Source of the DNA: Acidiferrobacteraceae bacterium
Lineage (GTDB): Bacteria > Pseudomonadota > Gammaproteobacteria > Acidiferrobacterales > Acidiferrobacteraceae
Direction of reading: 5' to 3'
NCBI GenBank assembly: GCA_027343725.1
Contig: DAHWKH010000006.1
Location: 1 to 11,276, forward strand
DNA length: 11,276 nt
In this document: one piece after another, positions 1 to 6,191 of the stretch
Layout of the letters: each line of letters begins with the position of its first letter
Numbering within the stretch: position 1 is the first letter of the stretch
Translations under genes and position numbers: made by a program
The notes under the pieces: model-generated
The model's input: only the letters and a program-made list of their open reading frames with translations
Databases searched by the model: none
Told to the model about the DNA's origin: nothing

Positions 1-586
1 ACTCCGTATGCGGCCCGATCGGACCCCAGTACGTGAAGACCTGGGCGAGGCCGGCCGGGTCCAGCGCCCGGGGTACCTCCGGACAGGCCATCAAGGCCTT
101 CACTTCCGATGCAAAGTACACGCGTCCCGCGCGCACATGAAAAAACACGGGGCGGATGCCGGCCCGGTCGCGCGCCAGGACCAGGCGGCGCGCCACACTG
201 TCCCAGAGGGCGATCGCGAACTGCCCGTTCAGATGGCTCGCGAAATCCTCGCCGTACTCTTCATAGAGGTGCACGATCACCTCGGTGTCGCTCACCGTCG
301 AGAAGGCATGCCCACGCTTCGCCAAATGGCGGCGCAGTTCGATATAGTTGAAGATCTCGCCGTTGAAGGTCACCCAGATCGTGCGATCCTCGTTGGCAAG
401 CGGCTGCGCCCCGCCCGCGAGATCGATGACACTGAGCCGTGCGTGCCCGAGGCAGGCCTGGCTGTCGGCGTAAAACCCCTCGCCGTCCGGCCCCCGATGC
501 CGGATCCGCCCGATCATCGCGCCCACCTCGCGGGCCTGAGGCCGCTCGCCGTCACCCCAGGCGACGATCCCCGCTAAACCACACAT
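1..586 (-). CDS. Asparagine-synthase-like amidotransferase, N-terminal glutaminase domain (3' part beyond window)
   Basis: Only the first 195 codons are present; the frame stays open to the window's left edge. The protein starts MCGLAGIV, which puts the class II glutamine amidotransferase nucleophile at Cys2 after Met removal and fixes the start. Other glutaminase residues are visible: RHRGPDGEG (29-37), Arg50 in GHARLSVID, NGEIFN (75-80) and Asp100 in SDTEV. This domain would release ammonia from glutamine for an ATP-dependent synthetase domain that should follow but is not in view. It lies 4 nt after the stop of the EPS-associated AAA ATPase gene and a G-rich stretch precedes it, so it is probably the next gene of the same operon. 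From that context it most likely belongs to the exosortase A system-associated amidotransferase group, which may amidate a sugar or peptide in EPS synthesis rather than make free asparagine. One oddity is DRAGIRPVFF at 140-149, where the family usually has DRFGIKPLYY. The domain call is very safe; the subfamily is inferred. Confidence 0.87.
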   Translation of the reverse strand, partial: MCGLAGIVAWGDGERPQAREVGAMIGRIRHRGPDGEGFYADSQACLGHARLSVIDLAGGAQPLANEDRTIWVTFNGEIFNYIELRRHLAKRGHAFSTVSDTEVIVHLYEEYGEDFASHLNGQFAIALWDSVARRLVLARDRAGIRPVFFHVRAGRVYFASEVKALMACPEVPRALDPAGLAQVFTYWGPIGPHTE

Positions 587-590
587 CCCA

Positions 591-1667
591 TCACCCCCGT
601 GCCTCTTCCTGGATCTTCATTTTTTCCATCTCGATGCTCATCTGCCTCAGGATCTGCGCGATCTGCTGCTCGCCGAAATGCAAAGAGATCCGGTTGCGTT
701 TTTGCAGCACGTCCGTCATCGCGCGCAAAACCGCCTCGATGCGGTCGAGCCTCGGCCCCATGGCCTCGACCGCCCTGGCCAACTGATCCGCATCGAGGGC
801 CCTCGCCGTCCGGTCCTCGGACCGCGCAGGGAGCATGCTGCGCGCCCGCGACGCGAAGGGCTTCCACTGGAGTTCCAGAACCGCCGCCTTCACCACCCCC
901 TCGTCGACGCACGCCGCATCGTCCGCGAACGCGCACGTCAAGGCGGTATCGCAGAGCGTGTTCACGAGCCTCGGTATGCCGCCCGCGTATTCGTAAACGA
1001 TCGGGATCGCGTCGGGGGTGAAGAGCGCCTCGGGAGATACCGCCCCCGCCACGCGCAGGCGGTGATAGATGTAATCGCTCGTCTCGCTCTCCGACAGGGC
1101 GGCGATATGAAACCGCAACCGCACCCGCTGAGTGAGCTGCTCGAGCCCTGGCGCATCGAGGGTCTCGTTGAGTTCCGGCTGCCCCACCAGAATGACGTGC
1201 AGAATCTTCTGCTTCTCGGTCTCGAGGCCCGACAGCATGCGAATCTCTTCCAGCACCCGGCGATCGAGGTTCTGCGCCTCGTCCACGATGAGCACGAGCT
1301 GCTTGCGCTTGAGAAAGCTGTCGATCAGAAACGACGAGAGCATGTCCATGAGCTCGAGCTTCCCGATGTGGAAGGGATTGAGGCCGAACTCCACGAGGAC
1401 CGCCTGCAGGAACTGGGTCTCATCGAGCTGCGTCTGGAAGATCTTCGCGACCATGACCTCGTCGTCGAACTCCGACAACAGTTTGCGGATGAGCGTGGTC
1501 TTTCCGGCCCCCACCTCGCCGGTGATGACGACAAAGCCGTCGCGGTTGCGGATGCTGTAGTCCATATAGGCCTTGGCCCGGGCATGCGCCGCGCTCAGGT
1601 ACAGAAAGTCCGAATCCGGGGTGATCTGAAACGGGTGCTCCCGCAGTTGGAAATGGTTCAAATACAT
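591..1667 (-). CDS. XrtA/PEP-CTERM EPS locus-associated AAA ATPase (GspA/ExeA-like)
   Basis: A 358-residue cytoplasmic ATPase. The start MYLNHFQLREHPFQITPDSD matches the conserved N-terminus of the family, so the ATG at 1667 is preferred over a possible start 96 nt upstream, which would lie inside the preceding gene. Walker A is GEVGAGKTT at 50-58, Walker B is LVLIVDEAQ at 124-132 (Asp129, Glu130), and VGQPEL at 161-166 is the sensor region. From about 296 to the end the sequence is charged and heptad-like, ending in Met, Glu and Lys, and is probably a coiled coil for partner binding or oligomerisation. Relatives are GspA/ExeA, which help secretion machines assemble through the cell wall, and the ATPase regularly found in PEP-CTERM EPS loci. 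Its precise role there is not known to me. It starts 2 nt after the stop of the outer-membrane protein gene without a clear Shine-Dalgarno sequence, which suggests translational coupling. All catalytic motifs look intact, unlike those of the kinase-like protein two genes upstream. Confidence 0.9.
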   Translation of the reverse strand: MYLNHFQLREHPFQITPDSDFLYLSAAHARAKAYMDYSIRNRDGFVVITGEVGAGKTTLIRKLLSEFDDEVMVAKIFQTQLDETQFLQAVLVEFGLNPFHIGKLELMDMLSSFLIDSFLKRKQLVLIVDEAQNLDRRVLEEIRMLSGLETEKQKILHVILVGQPELNETLDAPGLEQLTQRVRLRFHIAALSESETSDYIYHRLRVAGAVSPEALFTPDAIPIVYEYAGGIPRLVNTLCDTALTCAFADDAACVDEGVVKAAVLELQWKPFASRARSMLPARSEDRTARALDADQLARAVEAMGPRLDRIEAVLRAMTDVLQKRNRISLHFGEQQIAQILRQMSIEMEKMKIQEEARG

Positions 1668-1669
1668 GG

Positions 1670-3061
1670 CTAGTAGAACATCGCGTTGGTGTAATGCACG
1701 AACGGATCCGTCCGCATGCGATACGGATTCGTCAGATAGGAAATGCCGACGATCGCGCGCCACTCGCTGTATGCGAGCACCGGGTCCCGGCTGAGGCCGC
1801 GATCGTACATCCCCTCGAGACTCACGCTGAGCCTGCGGGTCAGGCGGTAGCGCAGGCGGGTCCCGGCGCCGAAGTAACGGGTGTTGGCGTTATAGCTCAC
1901 GTAATGGATACGGACGTAATCGCCGAATATCGAGTCGCTGACGCGATTCGACAAATCGTAGCCGACGTTGAAGATCCCTCCGGCCAGCCGTTGGCTCAGG
2001 GGCAGGGTGAAGTAATGCAGGTGCTCCCAGAAGGCGCTGATGCGATCCGCCCCGGTGACACGCCGGTAGGTGTAAGAGAGGCTCGCGGTGCGGCCATAGT
2101 AGAGGCCGCCCCCGATGCTCTCCTGGGGATTGGTGGCCACCGGCAGGACGAGATTGGGTGCGGGCGCCTCCTGCAAAGCATACCGTCCCGCGTCCCCGAA
2201 GCTGCGGTCGCCCGCAAGCGTCAGGCGCGAGCGCGGCCCGATGGTGTCCGTCAGGGCGATACGCGCAAGGACCCCCGAGAGGTGCCCGAGGCCCCCGGCC
2301 TCCTCGATGCGCGTGCGCCCGCCGTCGGCGGTCAGACTCAGGTGCCCAAGGCGGGTCCCGAAGCCGATGTAAGCGTCCTCACGCCGATAGTCGGGGTTGA
2401 TGAGCGTGTTGCGGAAAATGACCTTCGACGGGACGTAGTTGACCGAGGCCTTGGTGTAGCGCGAAAACGCGTGCACGAACCGCAAGCGCGCGAGCCAGCG
2501 GTAGTTGCTGGTCGAGAAGGTCTTCGGAAACGTCGACGGCAGATTCTGATAATAGAAGTTCTGGTAGCGTAAACGCGCCTGGAAGGCATCGATCGGGTCG
2601 ACGTACCACGACAGGTTGGGGCCAATCGACAGGGCGTTGGTGTTCTGCAGATTGGTCGGCTCCATGACGAATCGGGGATCGATCGGCGCCTGCGTGAAGA
2701 TGTCGCGCTCCGACAGGCTCAAGACCTTCGGTAACACGATGTAGTGTGTGAGGGAATTGACCCCGAACAGGACATCGTTCCTGTAGGTCCCGAGGGTGAA
2801 GACCCGCCCGATCGCCTCGAGATCGAGGTGTGTGTCGAGGCGGCGCCCGTGCTTGTGATAGGCCAGAAGGCCACGAAACATATTGATGTACTCGCGATGC
2901 CTGTTCGTCGCCGAACGATAGATATTGTTGGTGAAGACGCCGTCGTACCCGACGCCATACTCGATGTGGGACGCCTGGGCCCGGCCGCTAAGGGCCAGGA
3001 CGCCGCAGGACGCCATACTCAGAATCTTGACGATCCGAGTCTTGCGTTTTCCGGTACCCAC
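1670..3061 (-). CDS. Outer-membrane beta-barrel protein of the PEP-CTERM/EPS locus
   Basis: A 463-residue protein that I read as an outer-membrane beta-barrel. The N-terminus has basic residues (KRKTR, 5-9), a hydrophobic core (about 10-25) and a likely signal peptidase I site after AQA (28-30). The mature part is rich in Tyr, Arg, Asn and alternating hydrophobic residues, as in SLSYTYRR, LRYRLTRRLSVSLEG and WRAIVGISYL, and the chain ends in an aromatic pair (Phe-Tyr), as is usual for barrels folded by BAM. It resembles the uncharacterised outer-membrane proteins of XrtA EPS loci (TIGR03016-like, or the similar EpsL group) and may take part in polymer passage through the outer membrane. The proposed start is a GTG only 3 nt after the upstream stop. 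The next Met (residue 16) would remove the positively charged part of the signal peptide. The beta-barrel reading rests on composition and context; the exact family needs a profile search. Confidence 0.77.
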   Translation of the reverse strand: MGTGKRKTRIVKILSMASCGVLALSGRAQASHIEYGVGYDGVFTNNIYRSATNRHREYINMFRGLLAYHKHGRRLDTHLDLEAIGRVFTLGTYRNDVLFGVNSLTHYIVLPKVLSLSERDIFTQAPIDPRFVMEPTNLQNTNALSIGPNLSWYVDPIDAFQARLRYQNFYYQNLPSTFPKTFSTSNYRWLARLRFVHAFSRYTKASVNYVPSKVIFRNTLINPDYRREDAYIGFGTRLGHLSLTADGGRTRIEEAGGLGHLSGVLARIALTDTIGPRSRLTLAGDRSFGDAGRYALQEAPAPNLVLPVATNPQESIGGGLYYGRTASLSYTYRRVTGADRISAFWEHLHYFTLPLSQRLAGGIFNVGYDLSNRVSDSIFGDYVRIHYVSYNANTRYFGAGTRLRYRLTRRLSVSLEGMYDRGLSRDPVLAYSEWRAIVGISYLTNPYRMRTDPFVHYTNAMFY

Positions 3062-3064
3062 AAT

Positions 3065-3904
3065 CTAATTCCAGATGACGCGGCGCGGCTGCGGCTCGTC
3101 GTTGAACACGACGCCGAGGAACTTTTGTTCATCCACGGATTTCGCGGCGCTCCAGATCTGGCCCTCGGTCGCCCGCCCGTAAGGCACGACGAGCAACACG
3201 AAATCGGCGATATCGGCCAGGACCGCGGCGTCGGCCGACTCCGCCGGCGATGCGCAATCCAGAATGATGTAGCGGTCCGGGTAGCGCGCCTTCAAATGGT
3301 CCACGAGGTCGCGCATGCGACGGGATTCCAGGTGCTCCGTGCCCGCGTCGCTCCGGCGCCCGGCCGGGATCAGACGAAAACGCGGAAGGCCCCCTTCGTG
3401 GATGATCTGGCTCACATCGAGATCCTCGCCCTCGAGATAATCCGTCAACCCGTAATGGATGTCGGTCCCCACGAGCCGCTCCTGTCCCGGGTCCCGCAAG
3501 CGGCAATCCACGAGCAAGGCGGTGCGGCTTGCATCGAACGCGAAGGCGGCGGCGAGATTCAGGGCCACGAAGCTCGCGCCCCCCTCGGGGGTGACGGAGG
3601 TCACGAGCACCACGCAATTCCCGGACCCGGCGTTCTGAAGGATGTGGGTTCGTATTTGCCGGAAGGCTTCGACCACGCGTACGTCCTCCATGTCCTGATG
3701 AATGATCTTGGCCTCGCCCAGATCCGAGCGCTCGAGCTGGAATTTCTGGGACATGTTCGGGATCTGGGTGGTGTAGGCCGAAAGATCCGCCTTCGTGACG
3801 ACCAACGGATTCTCCTCGGGGGCAGCGCCCGCGACCGCCGGAATGGGCTGGGCGTTCTCGTCCAGCGCCCGTGCTTTCTGCAACGCTTTTTCGACTTTGC
3901 TCAT
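3065..3904 (-). CDS. BY-kinase/CpsD-like P-loop ATPase of the EPS locus, with degenerate Walker A (putative pseudokinase)
   Basis: A 279-residue cytoplasmic protein related to bacterial tyrosine autokinases that partner Wzz-type proteins. The N-terminal SKVEKALQKAR helix is typical of the group. Residues 98-140 hold the P-loop fold: VVLVTSV, then PEGGAS at 106-111 and FVALNLAAAFAF, followed by LLVDCRLRDP at 130-139, the Walker A' strand. Walker B is IILDCAS at 213-219 (Asp216). Two functional hallmarks are missing. The consensus PGEGKS reads PEGGAS, so the Walker A Lys is Ala110. The C-terminus (DEPQPRRVIWN) also lacks the usual cluster of Tyr autophosphorylation sites. The reading frame is otherwise intact and the codon choice matches the neighbours, so this is not a decayed pseudogene. 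Its ATG overlaps the TGA of the chain-length gene (ATGA), as expected for a two-protein copolymerase and kinase pair. It could be a non-catalytic regulator, or use another nucleotide-binding mode as part of an atypical subfamily. Confidence 0.82.
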   Translation of the reverse strand: MSKVEKALQKARALDENAQPIPAVAGAAPEENPLVVTKADLSAYTTQIPNMSQKFQLERSDLGEAKIIHQDMEDVRVVEAFRQIRTHILQNAGSGNCVVLVTSVTPEGGASFVALNLAAAFAFDASRTALLVDCRLRDPGQERLVGTDIHYGLTDYLEGEDLDVSQIIHEGGLPRFRLIPAGRRSDAGTEHLESRRMRDLVDHLKARYPDRYIILDCASPAESADAAVLADIADFVLLVVPYGRATEGQIWSAAKSVDEQKFLGVVFNDEPQPRRVIWN

Positions 3905-5430
3905 AGGTTCTTACCCGATAGGACGATGCTGATGGCGATGAACAACACGCTGAATACGAGGATCCCGAGCCACTGCACGCTGCGGCGCGCGGTGAGGGTC
4001 TCGCTTGGCGCGTACAAGTGCGGCACGACCGCGAGCAGGGGCAGGTTCAGAGTCTCCGGAATCACCGCCTCGGCCCGGACGCGGGCATCCATCTGCGAGC
4101 GGCCGTACAGAAGCCCGAAGGGCAGGACCAGGCCGAGCACGATGCCGCCGATCACGAAGATCGCAAGCGGCGGGCCCACGGGCAGAGCGGGCACGTCCGC
4201 CGGCTCGTAAACCCGAAACGACAGCGCGTGCTGCTCCTTGTTGAGGTTCAGGGACACGCGCGCCTGCTCGCGGCGCTTCAGGAGGCCATCGAGCGTTTGC
4301 CGGTTCATGTCGTAGTCGCGCAACAGCGTCGAGACCGCTGACGAGCCCTGGGAATCCCGCAGGGCGGTCGTCTGCGCGCGCAACAGTTGTTGCGACTCGG
4401 CGACCTTGGCGCGCAAGGTGGCCACCCGCGCCTCGGTGCTGTCGAGCTCGTGTTCGAGTTTCCGGAAAAACGGCCCGGAGCCGATGGTGAACGCGAATCC
4501 ATGCCGGCCGGGATGGAGGGCCTGCTCCCGCGCGCGCAAGTGCGCAAGCTTCATGCGCAAGCTCGTGATCTCCCGCTTCAAGACCTGGATTCCGGGATAG
4601 GTGCGCCGGTAATACAGACGCAGCTTCTGCAGCTGGGCTTCATCGGCGATGAGGCGCGACCGGTCCATGCCCTCGCGCGCGAGAATGCCGCTGTGGCGCC
4701 CTTGGCCCGTGAGTTCCTGCTCGAGGACGCGGACCCGGCCCTGGTCCTCTTTGAGCTCGATCCGGCTCTTGTCGTAGCTCGAGCGCAGGTGCCCGATACG
4801 GCGGCGCTCATAGCGCGCGAACGTGCGGTTGGCATCGAGAGTGCTCGCCTTGAGCGCCTTGATCTCCCGCGCCTCGCGCGCCAGGCGGTGGCGGTAGGCC
4901 GTCACTTCGTGCTCGAGAAAGGCGTAGGCCCCGGTGGCTTGCTGGAGGCCGGCACTGCGGTCCTCGGATATGAATTGGGCGACCGCCGCCTTCGTCAGGC
5001 GATAGGCCCGCACCGGATTGCGGTCTTTGAAGGATACGCCGATGAGGTTCTTGCCGAGATCCATGACCGCCGCGCCCGAGCGCACTGATTTCAGGGCCGC
5101 CGCTTTCCTCGCCGCCGACATCTTGGGCGTGATCATGCCGGCCTTCGCCATCGCCGGCATCAGGACTTCCCGGCTGGTAATGAGATCCTGGGCGATCTTG
5201 GCGCGTTGCTGGCCGATGTCCGGCTGATACGCCGCGCCCTTGATGAGCGGCGCGATCAGGCGCTTGTTGTTGACGAGGATGAGCGAGGTGGACTTGTAGG
5301 CCTTGGGCCAGGTAAGGCCGGCGATGGTCGCAAGCGCCGTCACCGTGATGAAGGTCCACGCCACGAAGCGTCTATGGGAAAACGCCTCCTTGCCCAGTAT
5401 CTGGGCGTTCTGCTCAAAAGTCAGTCTCAT
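3901..5430 (-). CDS. Wzz-type polysaccharide chain-length determinant (XrtA-associated)
   Basis: A 509-residue inner-membrane protein of the polysaccharide copolymerase class, which sets EPS chain length together with the polymerase and the outer-membrane exporter. Transmembrane segment 1 is about 22-40, followed by a Wzz-like domain (AYKSTSLILVNNK at 44-56). A long periplasmic section (about 160-400) is rich in Glu, Arg, Lys and Leu and should form coiled coils. A Pro-rich stretch (PALPVGPP, 414-421) leads into transmembrane segment 2 (about 421-443), the usual Wzz arrangement. A third hydrophobic segment (about 486-504) follows near the C-terminus. Length and layout agree with the chain-length proteins of PEP-CTERM loci. 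The ATG at 5430 has a good Shine-Dalgarno sequence, AAAGGGAG at 5436-5443, 5 nt upstream. The gene lies 27 nt after the export lipoprotein gene and overlaps the kinase-like gene by 4 nt. The kinase domain is thus a separate protein, as in Gram-positive CpsC/CpsD systems, rather than fused as in Wzc. Confidence 0.92.
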   Translation of the reverse strand: MRLTFEQNAQILGKEAFSHRRFVAWTFITVTALATIAGLTWPKAYKSTSLILVNNKRLIAPLIKGAAYQPDIGQQRAKIAQDLITSREVLMPAMAKAGMITPKMSAARKAAALKSVRSGAAVMDLGKNLIGVSFKDRNPVRAYRLTKAAVAQFISEDRSAGLQQATGAYAFLEHEVTAYRHRLAREAREIKALKASTLDANRTFARYERRRIGHLRSSYDKSRIELKEDQGRVRVLEQELTGQGRHSGILAREGMDRSRLIADEAQLQKLRLYYRRTYPGIQVLKREITSLRMKLAHLRAREQALHPGRHGFAFTIGSGPFFRKLEHELDSTEARVATLRAKVAESQQLLRAQTTALRDSQGSSAVSTLLRDYDMNRQTLDGLLKRREQARVSLNLNKEQHALSFRVYEPADVPALPVGPPLAIFVIGGIVLGLVLPFGLLYGRSQMDARVRAEAVIPETLNLPLLAVVPHLYAPSETLTARRSVQWLGILVFSVLFIAISIVLSGKNL

Positions 5431-5435
5431 GCGGG

Positions 5436-5443
5436 CTCCCTTT
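5436..5443 (-). promoter_or_regulatory. Ribosome binding site of the chain-length gene
   Basis: The minus strand reads AAAGGGAG, 5 nt before the ATG at 5430. It is the strongest Shine-Dalgarno match among the EPS genes, so this gene can be translated independently of the gene before it. Confidence 0.65.
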
Positions 5444-5457
5444 CCGAGAATGGATGA

Positions 5458-6084
5458 CTAAAAGAGGCGTTGGGGGACGGTGACGATGTCGCCCGGGTGC
5501 AGCTGGTAATCCGTGCCCAGGCGCCCGGCGCTCAGGATGCTGCCGAGATGGACGTGGATCACCTCCTCCTTGTGCCCGACCTTGCGGTGGATCTCGGTGT
5601 CGTTTGCCGCCGCGAAGGTGTTGATACCGCCCGCGTCGAGGACCGCATCCAAGACCGTCATGCCCGGCGCGTACTTGAGGGATGCCGGGTGCTGAACGGC
5701 GCCCGTGACGCGCACGCGGTCCTCGTAGTTGTCGGCCACCACGTGCTTGACGATGACCGTCACCTGGGGGTCGCGCACGTAGTAGGCGAGCTTCTTGCGG
5801 ATGGTGCGGGCGACGCCGGACGCGGTCTGTCCCGCGACTTCGACGGACCCAATCAACGGCATCGAGATCCGGCCGTCCGGACGCACCGGAACGGTCTCGG
5901 TCAGGTGCTTGTTGTGCCACACCGAAATGTCGATTACGTCGGCCGGGGACAACCGGTAGTGGGGCGGCCTTTTGACGGCCGCTGACGGCTTCGCGGAGCC
6001 ACCGGCCATGGGTTTATGCGGCGTTTCCGCACAGGCACTAAGACCGATGAGCGCAAAAACGGCGATGAGGGGCTTTATTTTCAT
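5458..6084 (-). CDS. Outer-membrane polysaccharide export lipoprotein (Wza-like, Poly_export + SLBB)
   Basis: A 208-residue lipoprotein expected to build the periplasmic/outer-membrane channel for EPS. The signal peptide MKIKPLIAVFALIGLSAC ends in a lipobox (Leu15-Ser-Ala-Cys18); Ala at +2 fits sorting to the outer membrane by Lol. The Poly_export domain spans about 41-113 (YRLSPADVIDISVW at 43-56, RPDGRISMPLIG at 68-79, DPQVTVIV at 105-112). One SLBB domain covers about 122-170 (VRVTGAVQHPASLKY, then GMTVLDAVLDAGG), and the end LHPGDIVTVPQRLF is typical. It is much shorter than E. coli Wza (about 380 residues), with one SLBB domain and no C-terminal amphipathic helix for an outer-membrane pore; the same short form is common in PEP-CTERM loci. 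I chose the ATG at 6084 because AAGGA (6094-6098) lies 9 nt upstream and a lipoprotein signal begins there. An in-frame start at 6132 would add 16 residues before the signal peptide. Confidence 0.92.
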   Translation of the reverse strand: MKIKPLIAVFALIGLSACAETPHKPMAGGSAKPSAAVKRPPHYRLSPADVIDISVWHNKHLTETVPVRPDGRISMPLIGSVEVAGQTASGVARTIRKKLAYYVRDPQVTVIVKHVVADNYEDRVRVTGAVQHPASLKYAPGMTVLDAVLDAGGINTFAAANDTEIHRKVGHKEEVIHVHLGSILSAGRLGTDYQLHPGDIVTVPQRLF

Positions 6085-6093
6085 GGGTTCCAT

Positions 6094-6098
6094 TCCTT
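6094..6098 (-). promoter_or_regulatory. Ribosome binding site deciding the start of the export lipoprotein
   Basis: The minus strand reads AAGGA, 9 nt before the ATG at 6084. The alternative in-frame ATG at 6093 directly abuts it, with no spacer, and is therefore unlikely to be used. Confidence 0.55.
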
Positions 6099-6159
6099 GG
6101 ACCTGTTTCCGTGTCGAAAGCGACTCAACCATAACCTTACGAACTCATCCCTGATATCC

Positions 6160-6185
6160 GACCTAGGTCCGTCCGCGCCGGACGG
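6160..6185. repeat. 10-bp palindrome plus GC-rich hairpin between sugar transferase and export genes
   Basis: This lies within the 107-nt gap 6085-6191, the longest inside the EPS gene set. GACCTAGGTC (6160-6169) is a perfect palindrome. CCGTCC (6169-6174) and GGACGG (6180-6185) form a 6-bp GC stem with a 5-nt loop; the two elements share one base. No T-run follows on the minus strand, so it is not a standard intrinsic terminator. It could be an mRNA-stabilising or processing structure, or a protein-binding site, and may equally be chance in GC-rich DNA. I see no convincing promoter in the rest of the gap. Confidence 0.4.
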
Positions 6186-6191
6186 CCCGGC

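Noticed and set aside
678..1673. A 331-codon plus-strand open frame opposite the AAA ATPase gene
   Set aside because: The minus strand encodes intact Walker motifs here; the plus frame is an antisense shadow.
3065..3904. The kinase-like gene as a decayed pseudogene
   Set aside because: The frame is complete, the remaining fold motifs are conserved and the gene overlaps its neighbour by an ATGA junction, so it appears to be a maintained gene.
2744..4210. A 488-codon open frame on the plus strand opposite the beta-barrel, kinase-like and chain-length genes
   Set aside because: It runs antisense across three recognisable genes, shows no domain, and long stop-free antisense frames are expected in GC-rich DNA.
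6111..6124. Small inverted repeat GTCG-AAAG-CGAC upstream of the export gene
   Set aside because: A 4-bp stem is expected by chance and has no supporting context.
6085..6132. A 16-residue extension of the export lipoprotein
   Set aside because: It would place polar residues before the lipoprotein signal peptide, and the Shine-Dalgarno spacing favours the ATG at 6084.
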